DNA from: an uncultured Pseudomonadales bacterium
GTDB taxonomy: Bacteria; Pseudomonadota; Gammaproteobacteria; Pseudomonadales; Porticoccaceae
Direction: 5' to 3'
Length of the DNA stretch: 64,000 bases
Assembly: GCA_943788445.1 (NCBI GenBank)
Contig: CALSQH010000003.1
Span: 434,001-498,000 of the forward strand
A program made the position numbers and the translations under genes. Shown here one piece after another: positions 58,812-64,000 of this stretch. Every line of letters begins with the position of its first letter. Positions within the stretch are counted from its first letter, which is position 1. The notes under the pieces are model-generated. The model was not told the origin of the DNA. It searched no databases and saw only the letters and a program-made list of their open reading frames with translations.

Positions 58812-59774
58812 ATGATTAAAGTCTGTTTCTATGATGGTTCAAAACTTATTAAAGGTGGCGCGGAGCTTATTGCTTTGCCCATCCCTGAAGGGGCGGTCCT
58901 GTGGATAGATATTGAAGACGAACCCATAGAATCAGAGCAGGTTATTTTTGATCAATTCGATTGCCACCCACTGACGATTCAAGATGCTCGCCGCTTGCGT
59001 CACCCCCCTAAAACTGAGCATTTTAGTGATCAGTCGTTTGTTTTGGTGCGTGAACTTAGCGCCGAATCTGCGGGGTTTACTCTGGATACCCTGCAAATTT
59101 CCTCTTTTATTGGGGATAAGTTTTTAATTACACGTCATGACAAACCTTCAAATGCGATCGCTCTGTGGTGGGACAGTGATGTTCTTGAACACAAAATACC
59201 GCGTGGCCCGATGCTGTTGTTTGCCTCCATTACTAATAGTATTGGTCTGAACTATTTGGATCTGGTGTTAGATTTTGAGCCGCTTATTTCTGGCTATGAG
59301 GATACTCTTTTGTCCTCTCCTGATGATAGTGTGTTGCGTGAACTGATTGCCTGTAAAACCTGGTTACGCAAGCTTAAGCGGCTGCATAGCTACCATGATC
59401 GTGTCTATGCAGAGTTGCTCGCACATCTTAAGGAGGAGCACCCAGATAATCTCGATGCGCTGCATTCAGTGACCGATGTCTACGAGAAGTTTGAGCGGCT
59501 CAATAGTTTGTCGGCTCTGTATTATGATTTGGCTGGAGATTTAATCGACGGCCATATCTCGCTGACCTCCCACAAGCTTAATGAAACCATGCGGATTTTG
59601 ACGGTGGTTACGGCTATTTTTGTGCCTTTGGGTTTTCTGGCAGGAGTTTATGGTATGAACTTTGACTATATGCCTGAGTTGCACAATCCTTACGGCTACT
59701 TTATTTTGATGGGCACTATGGTCACTATAGCCACTGGTTTGGTGGTCTTTTTTAAGAGGAATAATTGGTTGTGA
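58812..59774 (+). CDS. CorA-family divalent cation transporter
   Basis: 320 residues from the ATG at 58812 (AGGG about 8 bases upstream). A large cytosolic N-terminal domain is followed by two C-terminal membrane helices, with the CorA signature YGMNF between them, then FFKRNNWL at the end. It is probably a magnesium or zinc channel; ZntB and CorA cannot be told apart here. The stop overlaps the mscS start (TGATG). Confidence 0.9.
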   Translation: MIKVCFYDGSKLIKGGAELIALPIPEGAVLWIDIEDEPIESEQVIFDQFDCHPLTIQDARRLRHPPKTEHFSDQSFVLVRELSAESAGFTLDTLQISSFIGDKFLITRHDKPSNAIALWWDSDVLEHKIPRGPMLLFASITNSIGLNYLDLVLDFEPLISGYEDTLLSSPDDSVLRELIACKTWLRKLKRLHSYHDRVYAELLAHLKEEHPDNLDALHSVTDVYEKFERLNSLSALYYDLAGDLIDGHISLTSHKLNETMRILTVVTAIFVPLGFLAGVYGMNFDYMPELHNPYGYFILMGTMVTIATGLVVFFKRNNWL

Positions 59775-60622
59775 TGACAGAAATTGAATACTGGCTTAAC
59801 GTGCCGCTTTTACAGATTGGCGACTATTCCTTAAAAGGGATCGAGCTTGCGTCGGCGCTGGGCGTTTTATTGCTAACCGTATTGGCTTCACGTCTTTTTT
59901 CTCGTGCGTCTACCCTTGCTGCCAAGCGCAGCGGTGCGCGAGATCAGAATATCTATGTGGTCAATCGAGTGATGAAATACATTGTCTACACTGTGGGTAT
60001 TTTAACGGCGCTGTCGATGCTTGGGTTTGGTTTTGGTTTTGGCAAGCTGGCTCTAGTTGCCGGTGCGCTGGGTGTGGGTATTGGTTTTGGCTTGCAGTCG
60101 ATTGTTAACAACTTTGTCAGCGGGATTATTATTCTGTTTGAAAAGTCTCTGCGTATCGGTGACTTTATTGAGTTGCCTAACGGTCTGCTCGGCGAGGTGC
60201 GCGAGATCAATATTCGCAGCACGCTTATTCGCACGTTAGACAATGCCGACATTCTGGTGCCCAACGCTGATTTTATTACTAATCAGGTAAATAACTGGAC
60301 GCTGAATGATGATGTGCGGCGTTTCTCTATTCATTTTAGTGTTGCCTACGGCAGTGATCTGGATCTGGTTAAAAAGGCGGGTTTGGAGGCGGCAAATGCG
60401 GTTGATCTGACTATTCAACGACCCACACTGATGCCTGATGTGCTGGTACGTGAACTGGCTAGTTCTGGGGTGGAGTGCACATTATCGGTGTGGACCGAGG
60501 GGGCATTGGTGAAACGCCCCGGGCTCGTGATCTCTAATTACCTGACTGCTATCTATAAGAGCTTGCAGGCCCATGGTTTAGAAATCCCCTTCCCGCAAGT
60601 CGATGTGCATATGCGCAGCTAG
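59774..60622 (+). CDS. MscS-family mechanosensitive channel
   Basis: 282 residues from the ATG at 59774, overlapping the corA-like stop. Three N-terminal membrane helices are followed by the pore helix pattern GALGVGIGFGLQSIVNNFVSG and the MscS beta domain (LRIGDFIELPNGLLGEVREI, NADFITNQVNNWT). It should open on membrane tension and release solutes in osmotic downshock. Co-translated with the CorA-like gene. Confidence 0.92.
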   Translation: MTEIEYWLNVPLLQIGDYSLKGIELASALGVLLLTVLASRLFSRASTLAAKRSGARDQNIYVVNRVMKYIVYTVGILTALSMLGFGFGFGKLALVAGALGVGIGFGLQSIVNNFVSGIIILFEKSLRIGDFIELPNGLLGEVREINIRSTLIRTLDNADILVPNADFITNQVNNWTLNDDVRRFSIHFSVAYGSDLDLVKKAGLEAANAVDLTIQRPTLMPDVLVRELASSGVECTLSVWTEGALVKRPGLVISNYLTAIYKSLQAHGLEIPFPQVDVHMRS

Positions 60623-60640
60623 TGCCTGTTTTTCTGGACG

Positions 60641-60672
60641 AAAAAAAACCGCCCTTTTGAGCGGTTTTTTTT
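60641..60672. terminator. Bidirectional intrinsic terminator
   Basis: An uninterrupted stem aaaaaccgc/gcggttttt with loop ccttttga, flanked by A and T runs, lies between the convergent mscS and argG genes. Confidence 0.9.
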
Positions 60673-60696
60673 TATTTCACGATAACGTAGAAAGAC

Positions 60697-61917
60697 TTAT
60701 TTAAGACTGCGGCCATTGTTTGCAGCAATTCGCAAACGCAGTGCGTTCAATTTAATAAAGCCCTCGGCATCGGCCTGGTTGTAAGCGCCGCCATCATCGT
60801 CAAATGTAGCGATATTGGCATCAAACAAACTGTCAGTGGCTGACTGACGACCAACAACACTAACGCTGCCTTTATACAGTTTGATACGCACTTCACCATT
60901 AACCACATCCTGCGTCTGGTCAATCGCCGCCTGCAGCATCAAACGCTCTGGTGCCCACCAGTAACCGTTGTAAATCAGCTTGGCGTACTTGGGCATAAGC
61001 TCATCTTTCATATGAGCCACTTCGCGGTCCAGCGTTAATGACTCAATCGCGCGGTGCGCCTTCATCATTACCGTGCCCGCTGGTGTTTCGTAACAGCCGC
61101 GCGACTTCATGCCCACATAGCGGTTTTCAACAATATCCAGTCGACCCACACCATTGGCGCCGGCAACTTTGTTTAGATGTTCAATCACTGTCGCCGCTGA
61201 CATGTCCACGCCGTCGATAGCCACAATATCGCCCTTCTCATAGCGGATATCCATATAAGTCGCTTCATCTGGTGCTTCCTCAGGGGAAACAGTCCAGCGC
61301 CACATATCATCTTCAGCTTCTGACCAAGGATCTTCCAGATTGCCGCCCTCGTAAGAGATATGCAGCAGGTTGGCATCCATAGAGAACGGCGACTTTTTAC
61401 CGCGCTTCATCTCCACCGGAATATTGTGAGTCTCACAGTATTCCATTAACTTGTCGCGGGAGTTTAGATCCCACTCACGCCATGGCGCGATAACCTTGAT
61501 ACCCGGCTTCAGTGCATAGGCACCCAGCTCAAAACGTACCTGGTCATTACCCTTGCCAGTGGCACCGTGAGAGATGGTGTCAGCACCGGTTTCATTGGCA
61601 ATCTCGATAAGACGCTTAGCAATCAGCGGACGGGCAATAGAGGTACCGAGCAGATATTCACCTTCGTAGATGGTGTTGGCGCGGAACATTGGGAAGACAA
61701 AATCGCGAGCGTACTCTTCACGCAGATCATCGATATAGATCTCTTTTACGCCCAGCGCTTCGGCTTTGGCGCGAGCCGGTTCAACTTCTTCACCCTGACC
61801 GATATCGGCGGTAAAAGTCACCACTTCGCAGTTATATTCCTCTTGCAGCCACTTAACAATAACTGAAGTATCCAAACCACCTGAATAGGCTAAAACTACT
61901 TTTTTAACGTCTGACAC
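60697..61917 (-). CDS. argG: Argininosuccinate synthase
   Basis: 406 residues from a GTG with AAGGA 9 bases upstream. It joins citrulline and aspartate with ATP in arginine synthesis. [18 protein letters not shown] is the N-type ATP pyrophosphatase loop; [14 protein letters not shown] and [17 protein letters not shown] are further signatures. Transcribed alone. Confidence 0.97.
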   Translation of the reverse strand: MSDVKKVVLAYSGGLDTSVIVKWLQEEYNCEVVTFTADIGQGEEVEPARAKAEALGVKEIYIDDLREEYARDFVFPMFRANTIYEGEYLLGTSIARPLIAKRLIEIANETGADTISHGATGKGNDQVRFELGAYALKPGIKVIAPWREWDLNSRDKLMEYCETHNIPVEMKRGKKSPFSMDANLLHISYEGGNLEDPWSEAEDDMWRWTVSPEEAPDEATYMDIRYEKGDIVAIDGVDMSAATVIEHLNKVAGANGVGRLDIVENRYVGMKSRGCYETPAGTVMMKAHRAIESLTLDREVAHMKDELMPKYAKLIYNGYWWAPERLMLQAAIDQTQDVVNGEVRIKLYKGSVSVVGRQSATDSLFDANIATFDDDGGAYNQADAEGFIKLNALRLRIAANNGRSLK

Positions 61918-62000
61918 GTTGCAAAATCCTTTACTGGAGAAAACGAGGCGCGAATTTTACCCTAATGGCGGGGGATTTAGTATTGGTTGTAGAGAGTAAT

Positions 62001-62762
62001 CTAAGGAGTGTTATCAAGACCCGCATCAGTGCTTTCAAAAAGCCTGTGGCCAAAGGCAAAAAAAGCCGCGAGATCCGCTTCAGTGGGAAAGCTAAAATAC
62101 TCCGCCTTCCCCTGCTGTGGTTGGGCAGTTAAGAGTTGTCCAGCATCAAGCGCAGCCACCGCCTGAGATATCTGTTCACAGCCACCGGCATAAAGATTGA
62201 GGACATTAAACAGATAGGATTTATCCGCCAGCAGAGGGATTGGCTGCATCGAGATTATATCGCCGGTATCCACACCGCTATCCTGAATAAAGTGCAGTGT
62301 CGAAGCGATTTCGCTGTCGCCATTAAGCATGGCCCTAAAGGTTGCCATCACCCCGCGATAATTGGGCAATAGACCGGAGTGCAGATTAATCACTCCATAA
62401 CGGGGAATGGCAATCACTTCATCGCGGATAATTAGCCCGAAGCGCAGAGAAATAATCAGCTCTGGTTCAGTGGCCTGAATGCGAGCAACCCCAGCTGGGC
62501 TGTTGACTTGATTACCTATATCGCCAAATCCCTGAATAGTACATCCAGCAGCTGCTGCCAACTGATCAAAACTTGGTCGGCCATCTTCGATCAGGCTATT
62601 TTCAAAAGCCGCCAGCTGTAACAGAGGTTGAGGTAGCTGCTGATCACCACCGACTTTCTCGGAAAGAAAAATTTCCAGCCTGTGGCCGGCAAGCTGTTTT
62701 ACCACTCGAGTCAGGGCAATATGGCTGGCGAGGTCGCGGTTGGTAAGAATGGTGATATTCAT
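62001..62762 (-). CDS. Formyltransferase-domain protein
   Basis: 253 residues with a Formyl_trans_N fold and catalytic trio in INLHSGLLPNYRG (Asn, His) and QDSGVDTGDI (Asp). It lacks the C-terminal domain of methionyl-tRNA formyltransferase, so it more likely formylates a sugar-amine or other small amine. No partner gene for such a pathway is next to it. The first 100 residues are less conserved. Confidence 0.75.
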   Translation of the reverse strand: MNITILTNRDLASHIALTRVVKQLAGHRLEIFLSEKVGGDQQLPQPLLQLAAFENSLIEDGRPSFDQLAAAAGCTIQGFGDIGNQVNSPAGVARIQATEPELIISLRFGLIIRDEVIAIPRYGVINLHSGLLPNYRGVMATFRAMLNGDSEIASTLHFIQDSGVDTGDIISMQPIPLLADKSYLFNVLNLYAGGCEQISQAVAALDAGQLLTAQPQQGKAEYFSFPTEADLAAFFAFGHRLFESTDAGLDNTP

Positions 62763-62857
62763 AGTATTGGATAACAGCCTGCTTGAATGCGGTTACTTTT
62801 TCATAAAACGGCAATGGAGGCTACTAGTTTGTCATGCTGATCCAGCCCAAAGAATAT

Positions 62858-62881
62858 CATCCTGAACGCAGTGAAGGATCT
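62858..62881 (+). repeat. Dispersed repeat with tcatcctgaacgcagtgaag
   Basis: Resembles the copy at 7854-7878 in the xseA-der gap, about four differences over 24 bases. Part of a wider family of short repeats in this genome. Confidence 0.65.
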
Positions 62882-63113
62882 AGAGATATTTCACTATGCT
62901 CAATATGACAGAAGGGAGACCGATAGGAGCATCTGATAGCTACTTGCAATTCGACTATGATCTTAATTAACACCGATAATACCGGACCTTTTAGCTTAGG
63001 CAGGCATGGTTCAGGATGACTATAGAGGGCTTTGGGGCAATAGAGTGTTCAGGGTAATAAAGTCACTGTCCCCCGAACTCGAATTCCGGAGCTAGGCGCT
63101 AAGAGTAACCACT

Positions 63114-63190
63114 GATAACTCCCGATAACTTTATTGATAACTCCCGATAACTATGTTTATATCTCCCGACAACCTTATAAATACTCTCCA
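63114..63190 (+). repeat. 22-bp iterons upstream of the ATPase gene
   Basis: A 17-base unit, gataactcccgataact, occurs at 63114-63130 and again, unchanged, at 63136-63152. Degenerate copies follow at 63158 (tatatctcccgacaacc) and about 63180, all at 22-base spacing, two helical turns. They end about 24 bases before the ATG, as protein-binding sites on one DNA face would. Confidence 0.7.
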
Positions 63191-63213
63191 GTAAATACAA
63201 CCCGGTAACTGCT

Positions 63214-64000
63214 ATGTATGCAAGACACATCAAACAACGCATTCTTGAGTCCTTAGAGGAATTCAGGGTAGTTTATATACCTGGCGCAAGGCAGGCCGGT
63301 AAAAGTACGCTAGCAAGGCAGCTTTCTGAAGAAACAGGGCGGCAATACATCACTCTGGATGAGCAGGCTTTACGAGATTCAGCTGCTTCAGACCCTGAAG
63401 GCTTTATTGATGCCTTTAAAGAGGAAAATATAAGCATTGACGAGGTACAGTATATTCCCGCCCTCGTACTCGCCATCAAGCAATCATCAGATTTATTACC
63501 TCCCCAGAAAAAAGGTAAATTTTTATTGACCGGCTCAACTGACGTATTTGCCGGGAAAGAAATTACAGACCGACTACCAGGACACATGGACACTCTGACC
63601 ATGTATCCACTTAGCCTCGCAGAATTAGAAGGTAAAGCCCATAACACTGTTGACCGGATTATTGATTCAAAATTTATTAACCACGGAGACGTCATTACCT
63701 CAAAGCAAGACTTATGTAACAAGATACTTAAAGGCGGTTACCCTGAAGTTCAAAACAAGAGTGTCCGGGCTAGAAGCAGCTGGTTTAGATCCTATGTGCA
63801 GGCGCGAATACTTAAGGATTTCGAACAGGTTTATAGCGGCAGAGGCCAGTACATCACACATGCAAATGAGCTACTAAACCTACTCTCTGGACGTTGCGGT
63901 AATTTACTCAGCTATAATAATTTGTCGAATGAATTGGGCATAGGCGATGAAAAAACCAAAAAAATGATCCTTGCTCTAGAACAAATGTTTATTGTACGCA
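63214..64000 (+). CDS. AAA-type ATPase with DUF4143-like C-terminus (partial)
   Basis: An open frame from the ATG at 63214 runs off the right edge (262 codons seen). Walker A GARQAGKST is at residues 24-32, IDEVQ (Walker B-like) at 75-79 and LLTGSTDVF (sensor) after it. The order fits the family of single-ATPase proteins with a C-terminal DUF4143 nuclease-like domain. Such genes are scattered widely and their role is unknown. Iterons precede it; no neighbour beyond the edge can be judged. Confidence 0.8.
   Translation, partial: MYARHIKQRILESLEEFRVVYIPGARQAGKSTLARQLSEETGRQYITLDEQALRDSAASDPEGFIDAFKEENISIDEVQYIPALVLAIKQSSDLLPPQKKGKFLLTGSTDVFAGKEITDRLPGHMDTLTMYPLSLAELEGKAHNTVDRIIDSKFINHGDVITSKQDLCNKILKGGYPEVQNKSVRARSSWFRSYVQARILKDFEQVYSGRGQYITHANELLNLLSGRCGNLLSYNNLSNELGIGDEKTKKMILALEQMFIVR

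Larger units (their letters stand above)
62763..63213. other. 451-base intergenic region with repeats
   Basis: No credible gene. A dispersed repeat with tcatcctgaacgcagtgaag starts at 62858 (relative at 7854), and 22-bp iterons fill 63114-63190 before the ATPase gene. The rest shows no recognised feature. Confidence 0.7.

Noticed and set aside
63114..63190. CRISPR array
   Set aside because: Unit plus gap is only 22 bases, the gaps are about 5 bases, and no cas gene is near.
63273..63722. Minus-strand open frame of 149 codons at the right edge
   Set aside because: It lies opposite the ATPase frame, which has Walker A and B motifs; the antisense frame has none.

Overview
The window is a gene-dense, single-copy stretch of a gammaproteobacterial chromosome. 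Three long blocks keep the gene order of Escherichia coli and Pseudomonas: guaA-guaB/xseA-der-bamB-yfgM-hisS-ispG-pilW-rlmN-ndk-(EAL)-iscX-fdx-hscA-hscB-iscA-iscU-iscS-iscR-trmJ/suhB; tlpA-yihY/arsC-wrbA-DUF2069-sppA/hda-DUF2066/purM-purN-DUF3108-DUF3014; and dcd-mrp/metG-rnfABCDGE. With moderate GC and the tail of a TonB-dependent receptor at the left edge, this fits an aquatic gammaproteobacterium, perhaps of the Cellvibrionales/SAR92 type (inference only). No rRNA, tRNA, CRISPR array, insertion sequence or prophage was recognised.

Layout. 1-3.1 kb: receptor tail, a zinc-free MDR oxidoreductase and an SMP-30-type lipoprotein. 2.9-6.3 kb: guaBA plus a tiny membrane protein; guaA carries one extra base that splits its frame. 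6.4-25 kb: DNA repair, ribosome assembly, outer-membrane assembly, tRNA charging, isoprenoid synthesis, RNA modification and the full Isc iron-sulfur operon with two tandem IscR-type boxes at its promoter. 25.2-30.3 kb: suhB and an uncharacterised cell-envelope cluster (HupE/UreJ-like protein, membrane-anchored parvulin, periplasmic DUF3604/PHP-like protein, DUF4345-like protein). 30.5-32.6 kb: an APC permease and an AraC-MGMT fusion, followed by a large imperfect palindrome. 33-43.4 kb: redox, envelope and purine genes. 43.5-54.7 kb: dcd, a short Mrp, metG, the six-gene Rnf complex and a TPP enzyme.

55.2-57.3 kb is the accessory spot. Two small paralogous proteins of unknown function, about 40% identical, flank an oppositely oriented nucleotidyltransferase-fold/HTH gene pair whose promoter spacer holds a perfect palindrome. 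This is the best candidate here for an undescribed system. 57.3-62.8 kb returns to ordinary genes (cbpAM, corA-like, mscS, argG, a formyltransferase). The window ends in a truncated AAA/DUF4143-type ATPase gene preceded by 22-bp iterons.

Several intergenic gaps carry short dispersed repeats, including three copies of one 33-bp element. Many starts are GTG or TTG; where the longest reading frame began too far upstream, the start was moved by ribosome-binding site, homology or operon spacing.
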